Positions 1-11,420 of a stretch of DNA of 64,000 nt are shown piece after piece (position 1 is the stretch's first letter; each line of letters opens with the position of its first letter). Under the pieces are notes generated by a model that was given only the letters and a program-made list of their open reading frames with translations, did not search any database and was not told the DNA's origin. Source of the DNA: Typhlomys cinereus (taxonomy: Eukaryota; Chordata; Mammalia; Rodentia; Platacanthomyidae); the NCBI GenBank assembly GCA_023101885.1, contig JALPQD010000006.1, positions 16,268,085 through 16,332,084 on the forward strand, in the 5' to 3' direction. The position numbers and the translations under genes are program-made.

Positions 1-495
1 CAACATTTGATGTGCGTTCTGGAGACCAAAACTCTCGTCCTCCTGCTCTTGATTTCTTAATTTCTTGAATTTTCCATTTTGATCTTATGTTTATCATTCC
101 TTCTTTCTGTATTTCAGACTTATTTTTATCTGCATTTTTTTAGGCTTTTTGGGTCAGAGTTTAGATAGCTAATTTGAGGTTTTCCTTTTCACAATGAATG
201 TAGAAATGCCGTGTTTTAAAATTTTGCTTAAATTCAGTCTATCTTTATTATATTCAAGCTACTTCTTTAATTTATGGATCATTTGGAAGTATTTTGATTA
301 GCTTTCAGCTGTGAAAATTTTTCAAGTTATTTTTTAGGTATTGAATCCTAATTCCACTGTGGCCAGAGAAGACATTTTGTGTGATTTTATATCTTTGAAA
401 TTCATTTGTTTTTGTTTTATAGCTCAGCATATGTTCTATCTCTGTGTATACTTCGAAATAATATGCATTTTTGGTTGTATTTGATAGAAAAACCT
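1..495 (-). mobile_element. L1 (LINE-1) ORF2 fragment, first part, antisense
   Basis: Read on the plus strand, this looks like the complement of L1 ORF2 downstream of the endonuclease domain. The clearest match is near 350-440, with 'ccactgtggccagagaag' followed by 'agctcagcatatgttctatc', both very like antisense mammalian L1. No frame stays open, so the copy is dead. The same L1 resumes near 930, so this is the left half of an element split by a later insertion. The left end runs out of the window. The L1 assignment is firm; the subfamily is not determined. Confidence 0.75.
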
Positions 496-928
496 GATGA
501 ATGAACTACTGTCGCAGTTTGCATGGTTGTCAATACATTCATGAACAAATGATTTATGGGGACAAATTGTTTTATTTTAGCTTAAGATTAGCTGGTTACA
601 GTTGCTTGTCTAGCTTGGCAGGAGAATTCACAGCCACACCAGGAGCGCAGGGAACTGACCACACATATTCCACAGAACTACTGAGAAGGCTACAATCTGT
701 TCCAGCATGTCTGAACAAGTCTACAGAACAATGCCAATTCCCCTAGCCAGTGCTCTTCATCTTATTTACTTGCCCAAGGCTGGTCCCACCCATCATGGGC
801 TGGACCCTCCACATCAATCAGACAGTCTCTTGCAGGCTTGCCCAGGGATCAACTCAACTACCAATTCTTCATAACTGCCCAGAACTCCAGCCCTCAGTTG
901 TCAAGTTGACAAAGGTATCTAACTATGA
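496..928 (-). mobile_element. RMER/LTR-type rodent repeat inserted into L1
   Basis: This block interrupts an antisense L1 whose homology continues on both sides. Its right end, read on the minus strand, starts 'ctgtcatagttaga' and soon reaches a 'tcaacttgac' motif. The plus-oriented repeat at 13.83 kb starts the same way, so both look like 5' ends of one family. The middle ('catcatgggctggaccctcc', 'cacatcaatca') is typical of an abundant rodent non-coding repeat. It carries no coding capacity. The exact family is unassigned and the left boundary is approximate. Confidence 0.55.
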
Positions 929-1265
929 CAGATACTGTTGGCTGATAGCATTGTTCAAGTCTTTAATATCATTGCTAGCTTCTCTCTATTCCTCCTGTCT
1001 GTGGTTGAGAAAGGTTCTTCAACCTCTCTCATACAACTATAGATCTATCTATTTCTGCTTTCACGTCTATCAAGTTGTAGGCCATATAATTTGCCAGATT
1101 TTTTTGTGGTTCATACACAACGTGCATAGTATTGTCTTGTTTGTGGATTAGCTTATTTGTTTTTGCTTTGACTGATTTTATTTCCTTTGAAATATATTTT
1201 ATTTAGTTTTAATATAGATACTCTGATATAGATTGATGCTATCTATCATTTCCCATTCTTTTAAA
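929..1265 (-). mobile_element. L1 ORF2 fragment, second part, antisense
   Basis: L1 homology resumes with 'attgttcaagtctttaatat', continues through 'gatctatctatttctgcttt' near 1040, and reaches 'tttcccattcttttaaaa' near 1250. These are landmarks of antisense L1 ORF2 in the endonuclease region. With the piece at 1-495 it forms one broken element on the minus strand, with its 5' side to the right. Frameshifts and stops are frequent. Confidence 0.7.
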
Positions 1266-1277
1266 ATGATTTATCAT

Positions 1278-1455
1278 GAGTGTGTGCATGTGCTAGTACG
1301 TGTGCGTGTGCGTGTGTGTGTTTGTGTGTGTGGGGGGGTGCAGGAATGTAAGTTTCCTGGTATGTGTGTGGAGTTCAAAAGACCACTTGGATATCACTTT
1401 CATGGTTGAGTGTTCTGGTACAATTCTTGTCTCTACACCACGCCATTTACAAGAC
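1278..1455 (-). mobile_element. B2-superfamily-like SINE remnant with GT tract
   Basis: An imperfect (GT)n run from about 1296 to 1332 is followed by 'tgtgtgtggagttcaaaaga' and a diverged body ending near the 'ctctacaccacgcc' stretch. On the minus strand this has the usual rodent arrangement of a SINE body followed by a (CA)n tail. It is old, and no convincing target-site duplication is visible. Confidence 0.4.
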
Positions 1456-2085
1456 AACCTTAGAAAGAAGAGGAACAAATATTCATTAATATGAGGTCTA
1501 AGTCCGTCTCCTCGGCCCTCTCCGACTCCATTTGACAGGGTCATTTCTGGCCCTATTATAGACTAGGCCCTATTACAGGCACTCAGGATTCCCATTCTCT
1601 TCAGTCTTCAATGGCCAAACTATAATGATATCGTAAATTTTTTTTCTGCAGCATCAGCCAACACACAGTATTTTTTATCTAAGAACTGTCAGTTTATAGG
1701 CTGTCTTTCTTCCAATTCTATAGTAGAATGAATATATTTCCCAGTAACTTCTTGTTTGTTTTAGTCTGCCCAGTTGGCACTTTTAGATTACTGACTTCTT
1801 CACCTCCATCTTTGAGTGCATAAGCTTACTATAGTTTCAGCATTTTAGTTTCAGTCACTTAATCCTTTTCTGGCATTTATAATATATGTGTATATAATCT
1901 CTAGACATTTAGATGCATTTAGTGGGAGAAAGAAGAAGCAGTACATTACTCTATCATTTCGTGAGTAAGAGCTGAAAATCTTTGCTTTTTATTTTTATTT
2001 TTTTGTCTTATTCTCTGATCAGTTAGTTTTAGAATAGCTCTGTTTTCTTTATCAGGCTGCTGAGCATGAGGACTGATCACCAGAC

Positions 2086-2415
2086 AGTCCATTTTGGTAC
2101 AGTTTGAATATGTTTGAACAACTCGTTGCTAGCTGGCAGTGCTATTTGGGAGAGGATGGGGAATGGGAGGTTTGCTGGGGGTCTTTAGGTTCCAGAAACT
2201 GCCCCTGCTTCCCATTCTTACTACTTCCCGAGCATGCCTGCAGTGTAACACTAGGCCACCATGCATTCTCTGCATCTAACCATGTGATTATTTTGATGAG
2301 CTCTATCTACTTTGGACTCCTAAACCAAAATAAACACTTTTCTTCCTTAAGTTGATTGGATCCCAGTATTTTTTCCCAAGCAACAGAAGAATGAGAACAG
2401 TTAGTCTCTCAGTTT
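2086..2415 (+). mobile_element. MaLR/RMER-type LTR-like repeat
   Basis: It begins near 'tacagtttgaatatg', the usual opening of MaLR-related LTRs. It ends with 'aaccaaaataaacacttttc', 'ccttaagttgattgg' and 'caacagaagaatgagaacag'. That end is the well-known polyadenylation-containing 3' end of an abundant rodent repeat ('aataaa' near 2329). The body has a small GC-richer portion but no long open frame. The class call is good; the family name is uncertain. Confidence 0.55.
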
Positions 2416-3179
2416 GTGGCTTCAGCACTTTCTTCCAATTCATAGTACTGAATAACTGTTCAATTAACTCTTTGGTGTTCAAACCACTCATTGTATCTGC
2501 CCGTGTCCTAACATCACATGTCTAAGTCACCTCAGAACTTTTGGGAAGTCTACATGTAAGACGGGTGACATCCTAATCTGACTAGTGCTTGGCCATGTAT
2601 TTCTCACCTGCGTGGAAATGCACACTGTGTACTCCAAGCACAATTAAAATATAAACAATTAGCTGGACTCAAGGTTAAAGTCCTAACTCTAGGTACAGTG
2701 AGGTTATCATGATACTTAGTGGGAAGCTTCTAAAATATTTTATATGGACAAATAATTTTTAAATGACCAGTCATGTGATTATTTTTTTCAGATATTGAGG
2801 CATTAAAACTTTATTAGTTACAAACAGGCATGGATGGATGACAGAGATTTGACAGGGATGGAATGGAGATAAGAAGCAGCATGGGAAAGAAATAAGAATA
2901 CATTATATACGTATATATGAAATGCTCAAAAAACAGACCTTATAGAAATAAAATTTTACAATCTAAAAGGAAGTAGTTATTTGCAAATGAAAACAAATAT
3001 TCTTCTAATTTAAGCCTCACAATCCATTAGAATCAATTAAATTATTCTCTGCCTGAGAACACGCATTTCAACTGGGGAAAAGCAAAGTCTATTGCTTAGA
3101 CAGGTACTTTCTTTAAACCCTTTTGAAGTTCTTAAAGACCTGAAAAACAGTCTCTATTATAGATAAATTCTCTTAGTGG

Positions 3180-3208
3180 CATTTGCTACAGTTGTACTGT
3201 AGCAAATG
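3180..3208. repeat. Perfect 12-bp inverted repeat (hairpin)
   Basis: Arms 'catttgctacag' (3180-3191) and 'ctgtagcaaatg' (3197-3208) are perfectly complementary around a 5-nt loop 'ttgta'. Flanking bases do not extend the pairing. The stem is too short for a microRNA precursor. It may be chance or a relic of a terminal inverted repeat. Confidence 0.85.
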
Positions 3209-3769
3209 AACTGAGCAGAAGAAAGAGAAAGAACAAGGGATAAAAGGAGAGGTGAACCCAAGTAGAGGGCGAACTTTCCCAGCTAAGATAAGGCATGTCC
3301 TGCTGACTAATGTTCTTAAGCTCCTAAGGGGTTTCTCTGTAGTAAGTTATAGCTTTCTAAAGTTTTGGAAATAAGGTATTATTCAAGCAAAATTATATTG
3401 ATTTTTCTCAAAATGTGGTGAGTATAAGATTTATGATTAAAAATGTGTCAAGCAATTAATTAATTTACTCAGACAAGTGCTGATCTTGGATTCCTTGTCA
3501 ATTAAATTATCTACAAGGACAGAATCATGCAAAGAACGATTATGCATTCCATTTCAATAAAGTAAGTAAGTATAACTATATCAGAAAGTATTTGAGGCTA
3601 ATATCTGACCCACCTGAACTGGGTGGATGGCCACTCAGCAGCTATGAATGTTTCTTAGTAAATGGCTTCCTTATAGTTAAGTGATTTTTCCTAGTTAGGA
3701 AAACTGATATTTAAAATAGAAAAATACTATATTTGTAATTAAATTCTACTCAACTCTTTGCCGGGCATT

Positions 3770-3870
3770 GTTATTATTTATATTTATTATATTTATATTT
3801 ATATATATTATATTTATATACTATATATTTATATTGAATATATATTTTATATATATTCAATATATATTGA
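3770..3870. repeat. AT-rich tract with 16-bp palindrome
   Basis: An almost pure A/T stretch built from 'tattta' and 'tata' units. At 3830-3845 and 3849-3864 there are two perfectly complementary 16-bp arms containing 'tattgaat' with a 3-nt loop. This is a potential cruciform and a typical unstable AT microsatellite. Confidence 0.8.
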
Positions 3871-4465
3871 ATTCAAGGGAAATGAGATTCTTATGTTGAA
3901 TCACAGCAGATAGCTTTGCATTTGGATAACAAAAGGATTTAAAATTCAGGGCAGGGAGAACGAAACAAAAAACATGACAAATTCCCACCAACTTATTTTT
4001 TCAAAGGTGATTTCTTATATTCATATAGCATTTCTCGATACAGGAAGATTCTGAAGGTCTTTGTACCTCAAACCATGCAATCAGCATTGAAATGATTCTC
4101 CAAGTCTACCAGTATCAGATGACTGATGGTGAAAGTCACCACACAAGGGATAGAGATAAATGGTGTATACATACAGATAACAGTATGATTTTTTTAAAAA
4201 AATGCATTTCTACCTCTGATCTCCCAGGCAACCAATCTGGGGAACTGCTACAAAAAGTCAATGTTCTCTCTCAGGATTCCACATCTAAAAAGCTGAGAAA
4301 TACTATAAAGAGAGACAAAATAACTGCTGAAAAACAATATCTAAAAAACTTTAGGCCAGTCATGCACGACAAAAATGCTGCTATCATGTGCTATCCAATA
4401 ACAATGAAAGGGAAACTTATGGAACTCCCTAGCTCTGTGTGATTGACAAACATTCATAGACTTAA

Positions 4466-4862
4466 TGATTGTCACAGTTACTCTTCTCTGCTGCTGTGAG
4501 ACAACACTCAGACTTAAGCCATTAAGGTGAGAAAGGGAGATTTATTTGGTATGTTGTTCCAGAGAGGAGATATAATCTATTATGGTGGGAAAAGCATGAC
4601 AGGCACCAGAAGCTTGAGGAGGCCCAGGTCATCACGGACATCATTATGGAAGCAGAGAGAGCCAACGGCAGATGGCTGGAGCAGATTACTAGTGGAAGCA
4701 AGGTGGAGCTATCCATCCTCAAGGCCCGCCCCCTGTAAGCTGCCTTTCTCTAACAAAGCTTCATCTCTTAAAGGTGCCATGACCTTCCCAAACATTAACA
4801 ACAGCTAAGGATGCAAGCGCATGAACCTGTGGGGGAAACTCACATTCAAACCATGACAATGA
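4466..4862 (-). mobile_element. RMER/LTR-type rodent repeat, antisense
   Basis: It opens with 'cacagttactcttctctgct' and 'gctgctgtgagacaac', passes 'gggagatttatttgg', and closes with 'gtgggggaaactcacattca' and 'aaaccatgac'. This is the order seen in abundant rodent non-coding LTR-like repeats in antisense. It includes a GC-richer core ('ggcccgccccctgtaag') near 4721. Overlapping open frames on both strands here are by-products of that composition. Confidence 0.5.
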
Positions 4863-6164
4863 TAAAATGATTATCTGTCTAAAGGTTCAGTGTAACTATT
4901 TTTAGTTGATTTCCCATTATTACCCAAGTGAAAGAATAGAAGGCAGGTGTACTATACAGGTGATGGATGATACCCAGGGCATGATGTGAGGCCTTCAGGC
5001 TTTGTTATCCTCCATCAGAAAACCCTCCTGACCCTGTGCTTCTCAATTCGAAGACCCTCCTTTCTTCAGTATCTTTTTCACACTTATCAGGTGTACCTGA
5101 GGAAAACGGCGGGAAGCTGATTTTTGTTCTCAGAATCACTTATTTCCTCAGTTCCTCTTTTCTTTAATACCTTGGAAATATCTCTGCAAAGCAGCCTTTC
5201 TTTCTTCTTCATGGCTTCTAGATCATCCTTCAACAAAGGATGGAGAGGAAATACAGTAGAAGCAAAAGAGGACAAAAGAAAGAGAGTATTAAGAAAAATA
5301 AAAATAAAAACTACTGCATTTTATTCCATTATTATTGTGCTCCAAACCTTGGAAGATTCTCTTTGGAGTGTTCTTTTCACTGTGATGCAGGGAAGATGAT
5401 AGACCTGAGAAACCCCAGAAATTCTGAAGCTCTATAAAACATGATCTCATCAATAATCCATGTCTTCCCCAAAGCTTGGTGAAGATAAATTATTAATACA
5501 CCCAGTTTTGAAGAGAGAAACAAGCCTGTGCTGGCATGCGTTTCATCGTGTAGCGATGCTCATGCTCATGCCTGGCATGCTCCAGTGATTTCCTTCCTTT
5601 TTTACTGAGAGAACTTTCACGTAGGTGCCCATATCTCTTCAGGGACAGAAAACCTTGGAGTCAAGTCTCTAGCCATTACACAACACATTTGCAATCCTTT
5701 GTGTCACATGTTATTTTAATTTGAATGCCCTTCAGGGTATTTTTAGAAAACTTCTTTAGGACTTTTCTCCCTCATCTTTTTATATTCTATTGTGTAGTCA
5801 AGATAGGGAGTCAACGCCTTGCTCATTTGCACCCCCAATGCATGCTTTTCAGTTGCTCCCAAATGTAAGGAGCTGATATGTTATGAAGACCTAAAGGATT
5901 CCAGTAGGCTTTATGTCATGCTTAAGGGACATGTTAATGTGTTGTGATAAGCATTGTGAAGACTTTATGATGGTCAAAAAGCAGCAGCACACTTTGTGTG
6001 CGAGATGAAATATACTCAGATGCAATTTGTATCTCTGATGCTGGTCTTGTATCTCTTATCTTTAAGATAGAAAATGTGTAATACAGGAAAGTGTATGCTC
6101 TTTGTGCGTTTCATTGTTCCTAAACAACTTAGCATAAAAATTCATTTAGTACTTGATTTTTATT
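4863..6164. other. Anonymous sequence
   Basis: I see no recognised repeat or gene. The one point of interest is the minus-strand open segment at 5087-5275, listed separately as a weak exon candidate. Confidence 0.5.
5171..5227 (-). other. Weak candidate exon (19 codons) with flanking splice-like signals
   Basis: On the minus strand a long pyrimidine tract (about 5285 down to 5232) ends in 'ttgttgaag'. A 57-nt segment encoding DDLEAMKKKERLLCRDISK follows, then 'gtatta' as a possible but weak donor. The frame stays open from about 5275 to a stop at 5087. The charged, heptad-like peptide would suit a coiled coil, but I recognise no protein. A chance frame is at least as likely. Confidence 0.12.
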
Positions 6165-6245
6165 TGATGTTTTTAGACAGGGTCTCCGTAGCCCAGGCTG
6201 GTCCTGAACTCCTGCCTTAGCTTCTCAAGTATTAGGATTATAGGA
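6165..6245 (-). mobile_element. B1 SINE fragment, antisense
   Basis: 'agacagggtctccgtagccc', 'aggctggtcctgaactcct' and 'ctcaagtattaggattat' are the diagnostic antisense B1 blocks (7SL-derived). The head beyond 'ggattatagg' is missing or unrecognisable. Near-identical 11-mers 'tttagtacttg' (6145-6155) and 'tttggtacttg' (6271-6281) could be the target-site duplication, though the stretch 6245-6270 does not look like B1. It has no coding role. Confidence 0.85.
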
Positions 6246-6960
6246 CTTTCTGAGAATAGACTGAATGTTGTTTGGTACTTGCCCAACACACGTCTGCACC
6301 CTGCTACTGCCAAGGCAAGAAGTACATGGAAAGGTAAGAGTTGGGAAGCTTTAAAGTCAGGAAGTAAATGTAATCACTGGAAGAGAGGCCTGTGTCCTCG
6401 GGCCTTTTATGCACATGAGAATGGAGTCACTATTGAGATGCCAAGTCATTTTCTGCAGCAGGAAGTGATCTTTTTTATATTAAATATTTAAAGAACAACT
6501 TAGGTTAGAGTTGCCTTTGAGATTTTGTTAGCTCCTTTTCATCTTGTCATCAGAGAGGGGAGAAACATTGTTATCTATGCCTATAAACTTCATCTGGTTT
6601 TCCAGTAGTGCTTGAAGTACTGGTTGCTGATCTTCGTTATGATCTACCTTTGTCTAATGTGTGTCATTATGTAGTATAACTACATTCCCCATGGGGAGGA
6701 GTAAACTTGAATAAAGAGTTTCCCTATGTAAAAAAAAATTCATTTAGTAATGTGATATGGTCACTTCTTGTTTAATTCATGAAAATGCAACTAACATATT
6801 TTGGTAAAGCCTGCTGTTGTCATTTTTTATTGGCCTATGATCACTGCAAAATCGTTGATCTTGTTATGACATTTTCACATACACACATATCATGAACTTT
6901 GGTCATGTTTATATATGATATTCTCTCTTGACCATCCTTTATATATATAAATATATCATA

Positions 6961-7084
6961 TACCTCACCCCATATTACAGTCTGACATAATAAATAAAGC
7001 TAGATATATATTTACTGAAATGTCCCACTGTCTGTTCAGAGAATAATATTGTCTGCCATTAAGTGAGACGCATTGTTGAAAGCC
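6961..7084 (+). repeat. Diverged repeat pair, copy 1
   Basis: This aligns in direct orientation with 8076-8192. Shared landmarks in order are 'tacctcaccccat', 'acataataaa', 'agatatatatt/agatacatttt', 'aataatat' and 'aagtgaga.g.aatgttgaaa' with minor differences. Identity by eye is roughly 70%. The flanks do not match. It is either an old local duplication or two copies of an unrecognised interspersed repeat. Confidence 0.65.
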
Positions 7085-7086
7085 TC

Positions 7087-7140
7087 AGACAGACAGACGG
7101 ACAGATAGATAGGTAGATAGATAGATGAAAGATAGATGGA
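7087..7140. repeat. GACA/GATA tetranucleotide microsatellite
   Basis: 'cagacagacagacgg' passes into 'gatagatagg' and 'tagatagatag' units. This is a compound (GACA)n/(GATA)n tract of about 54 bp, probably length-polymorphic. Confidence 0.9.
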
Positions 7141-7209
7141 AATAAATAATAGATGATTCCACACATGAGAAAATATGAAATATTTATTTATATGTGTCTA
7201 GCTTAGTTT

Positions 7210-7620
7210 TCTCAACATTATGATTTCTAGTTTTTTTAATATTTTACTTTTCAATGTCATATATATTAATATAATGATTTTATTATATTTTCACCTTTTA
7301 ATCTCCGATCCTATTCCTCCACCATACAACTCTTCATCTCCCCTGTCAATTTCCCTCCTATGTTCAAGTCTTTTCACTTGCATGGCCCACTGTGTTTCAT
7401 CTAGTTTGTCTTTGATAATATATGCCTGAAATGATTTTACTCCAGCAAGTTCCAGAGATGTAATCTCTAGTTTCATCCATCTTAATGAAAATGACATAAT
7501 TTCATTATTTATAGGTTTAAAAAGCTCTATGTGTACCATATGTGTACCAAAATACGTGTACCATATTTTGTCCATGATAAACATAAGATTGTGATTTCTC
7601 AAGTCAGTGTCTTGTTTTAC
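7210..7620 (-). mobile_element. L1 3' end (ORF2 tail and 3' UTR), antisense
   Basis: Antisense L1 3' signatures appear in order. First comes the pyrimidine-rich 'cctattcctccaccatac' region, then 'cccactgtgtttcatctag', the complement of the 'aaactcagtgggtcac' motif of rodent L1 3' UTRs. Next is 'aaaatgacataatttcatta', then 'atattttgtccatgat', matching the end of ORF2. Inside is a small threefold repeat of 'gtgtaccata' near 7530-7565. The frames are broken. Confidence 0.6.
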
Positions 7621-8075
7621 AATCTATTTTCAACACAGGTAATTCTTTTATTAAGACAGTTTCTGCCATAAAGCTGAATGTTTCTGGAATATGTGATGGA
7701 ATATTGGCTGCCCCGCTAGAAAGCCCATATAATAGTGGATCGCATCACTAACACTCAGCCTGCAAAGGGGGAGCTCTATGTGGATTCTGCCCTGATGGAG
7801 TCAATAATCTCATATATTCTTAATACTACCTATTAAAATATTATTGCATCACAAAAGAAATGTAAATTCGTTGCAAATGGTGTTCAGATCTGTTGATCCC
7901 AAAAAGCAACAAATACAACCTGTTTCAATGGTTTGAAACAGAGCTCTGAAAAGCCCTGGAATTCCACTGAGGTCATTTAGATGCTTCAAGGACAACGCAG
8001 AAAAGAAGTGAGTGGATACTAAATAAACATGGCTTTGAACATTGTTTTGCTGCAGTTCAATAGGCTTGTTTCAGC

Positions 8076-8192
8076 TACCTCACCCCATGTTGTATTCTAA
8101 CATAATAAAAAGTTAGATACATTTTCAATGAAACATCCTATTCTCTTCTCTGAAAATAATATGCTATGAAGTGAGATGTAATGTTGAAAAAC
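8076..8192 (+). repeat. Diverged repeat pair, copy 2
   Basis: Partner of 6961-7084, about 1.1 kb downstream in the same orientation, with several small indels. It lacks the tetranucleotide tract that follows copy 1. Confidence 0.65.
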
Positions 8193-10479
8193 ATATAGAA
8201 AGTGCATATTTTAGTGAACAAGGTTAATATAGATTGCATGTTTTGTATGCTTGCAAAGCTAGTTTTTAACTATAGCTAGATGATGCATGTGAATCACTAA
8301 ACCCCGCAGATGCTAACAGTGCTAGACTTCTGTGCCGTGATTTTTCTAAACTTAAAATTGCTATCATAGCTACTAAAATTAACATTCTAAATGACTTAAA
8401 ATAAATATGTATGGGTGTGCACCTGCATATGGGCCTTGAAAATTAGCCCAAGGAGGTAGTCCTACAGATTAAATAAATCAGTGTGTAGAACTAAATGAAA
8501 TCAATTAGTCCATTTAAACTATATCCTACTACGCACACATTTAGGCTACACATTCACTGAGATGAGTTAGAATTTGTCAGGATATAGAATCCCTGAACCA
8601 GTAGAAGCTATAGACAATTATCATTGATATGTTGCTAAAAGTATGATAAATATGATATTGGGGAAAAAACACTAGAAAACTGAAACATAGATGGTAGCGC
8701 AGAACCTATCCGAAGTATTAACATACATGTTATGCAAAAAATGCATAGTTTATACTGTCCTTGGAATGCAGAAGTATACAAACAGAACAAGATTCAGTGT
8801 TTGTAGGGTCATTATTAGTGGACTCATAAATAACTAGACTAGAACAGAATATCTGAACCAAAACACAGTAGATATTATTGCTGTAAGTGGTATTGGTGAT
8901 TAAAGGATATTAATTAATTTGCTATAAGGACAAGTCAAATTACTGGACTCTAGATGGAAAACCTCTGAGCAGGTTGCCTCCAGCAAAGTTGTCTGAGAAA
9001 GCTCAGCTGGACAACTATCACTAGACATACTCAGCGACCTACTCCCTTCATCCTGAAGGGAAGCAACTAGCAAACCAATACAAAGCACAGATCTATTCAC
9101 ATTTAACTTAACATAGAACATGTTAATATGCAGCAAATGAACAAAATAAGCAAGGACCAAGGGAAATAGGAGTATAATTGGCCGTAATTGATTTACATGT
9201 TCTTTGTGTTTGGGGGTGAGGGATGGGGAGAACTGTGTTTCAAAGAGGTTGGTGTTACATGGGGGCCTCTAAGAGGTTATTGCTTTGTGTTCAACTCCTC
9301 CAATCATTACATAGAAAAACCTGTGTCTTGGAGAGTATTGGGGGGTTATCTTCCCCCTGTTTCACTTCTCTTTATCTCTTTCAGTTTCTGGAGGCTGGAA
9401 TGACTGTCAGATGTGGACATTTAACAATGTCAATGTCTCTGTGGTTTCAGTCCAACAACATTGTGGTTGCTCATTGATGACTTGCCTCAAGAGGAGTCTG
9501 TGCCCTTTCTCTGTCCTGATTAGTCCCTTTCTCTTGATAGCTGTAACACCAGGAACTCTGCTGGAGCCAGGGCTAATTCATCAAGTCCTTGAGGGTCAGG
9601 AGGTCCCTTCTCCCTGTCAACTTCATCTCATAAACAAAGTTAAAGATAACTTTTGGCCCTCCTCTTGCTGACTGAGGTACATGTAAGCGGTTTTAAGGTT
9701 CAGGTTAGAATATATTCAACTACCACTCATTTTTCATTTATTATCAATGTCCCCAGTTTTGAATCTCTTCCACTTTAAAAAATATTTTTATTTTGCCATT
9801 TTGGCTTTTGCTTTTGGTTAGCCTTCATTTCTGTCAATAGGAAAGAAGCAGGGAATAAGCACTTTATATGTCAGATGCTGGGAATCTGTCGAGTGTCAGT
9901 GAAATAAAAGAAACAATGACCTATATTTTTCAGTAGCTTTCATGAACCTGACATGCTTTAGAATAGGGTAAGGGTGAGAGTAAATTATTCTTAAGAAACA
10001 ACTTATACATATATTATGGTCTCCAAGTAGTGTCTAATAAAAATTAGGCCCCCCTTTTCCTGTTGCATTTCTGAGCAAATGTATGCTTTCCCACTCAACA
10101 TAACCTCCAAATGTAACCTTGTCATATTATGCCAATGGAACAGTATTACAGCATGTCAGTGTGGATGACAGAGTTCTGCAGGTTCCTTTTACAAATATAA
10201 AATGGTAGCTGACAAACAGAATGGGACATGTGACCATTCCTTCTGGGATAATAAAAAAGAGCTTTGGCCTATTTAAGAGAAGAATGAGAAGACCCAGCAT
10301 TTGATAGAAATCTTTGATATTATTTCCTTAAATAATCATACATTATATGATTAAAATAAGGCTTGAACTGGACATTAATTGTTAGATAGAGTTATATCTA
10401 TACTCCTTTGAAGACTTCCAAGAAGTTTGAGCATTGACACATCTTAGGGTCATGTTGGGTACCAAGAACTAAAACAATG
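8193..10479. other. Anonymous sequence
   Basis: I recognise nothing here with confidence. The part at 9190-9700 is somewhat GC-richer and carries overlapping short open frames on the plus strand. It could be an eroded LTR element, but I saw no diagnostic motif. No gene is supported. Confidence 0.45.
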
Positions 10480-11420
10480 GAAATAACATATGACACTAGC
10501 AAGTATAAAATATGGAGCACAATTGGGAGAATGAAAAGACCGAACATACACTAATAGCATATATTTGGGAGCAGCTTATTAAGTAAAAGATTATTCTGGA
10601 AAACATATGAAGTATACCTAAAACTCAGTAAGAAAACACAGCTCAAGTGAAAACTGGGTAAAAGGTGCTAAGAGACATCTCATCAGAAAGGTATTATGGG
10701 TAATAAATAAGCTTAGGAAAAGATGTTTTCCATCTAAGGTCCTCAGAGAAAGGGAGGCCAAACATTTAACCATGACTATATATTGTAATAATCAAAATTG
10801 AGATTTCTGATAACACCTAATGGCAGAGAAGATAAAAAGCAAGCAAGTAAATACACAAACAAAACAAAAAACACAGAAATGTCCATTCCTTGCTTTTGAA
10901 AAACAAACAAGTAGGTCCAATTGAGATCAGCTTGGCAATTTCTTATGGAAATGAACATGTTGTTACCATTTGACCCAAAAGTCATTCTTCTATGAAGAGC
11001 TCAAAAATTTGAAAAGTGATGTTTATACACAAAAAACTATATGTAGATATTTACAGTAATTTCACATACTGATAGATCGCCATGTTCAGAAGTAACCAAA
11101 GATCTCCAAATAGATAAATGGATAAATAAGTGGATTCCTTTATATAATGGACTATATCTCTCAAGAATGAAAATGAGCCAAGTAAGATAAGACATAGAGG
11201 CAGTTTAACTGCATATCAATACATGAAAAAACTCTGAAACTAGAAAAGAAGACATACAAGCATATCCAAACCCATGACATTCAGGAACAGACAAAAGTAG
11301 AGACAGAAAAAAGGTCACCTGCTATTAGCATTATTAGGGAGAAGGGAGGTATAAATGGATGTCGCACAAAATGTGCTGAAGTAGTGAAAAAAACTCATGT
11401 GATATGTCAATGATAGTCAC
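10480..11420 (+). mobile_element. L1 ORF2 3' portion, sense
   Basis: Sense-strand L1 landmarks occur in order: 'gaaaactgggtaaaagg' (10650), 'catctcatcagaaagg', the region leading to 'ccatttgacccaaaagtcat' (about 10965), 'gtaaccaaagatctccaaat', then 'gataaatggataaataagtg' (about 11115) and 'tataatggactatatctc'. These mark the C-terminal end of ORF2 and the start of the 3' UTR. Many stops and indels show it is long dead. Confidence 0.75.

Larger units (their letters stand above)
2416..4465. other. Anonymous AT-rich sequence
   Basis: Apart from the two inverted repeats listed separately (3180-3208 and 3830-3864), I recognise no gene or dated repeat here. The open frame at 4092-4442 (116 codons from ATG) has lysine- and serine-rich, low-complexity composition and matches nothing I know. 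I take it as a chance frame. Confidence 0.5.

Noticed and set aside
750..1151. 133-codon plus-strand open frame
   Set aside because: It crosses the junction between the inserted LTR-type repeat and the antisense L1, so it is a chance frame without a proper gene context.
3180..3208. microRNA precursor
   Set aside because: The stem is only 12 bp with a 5-nt loop and the flanks do not pair, well short of a Drosha/Dicer substrate.
4092..4442. 116-codon plus-strand open frame
   Set aside because: Composition is biased to Lys, Ser and Thr as expected from AT-rich DNA; no domain, promoter or splice context is visible.
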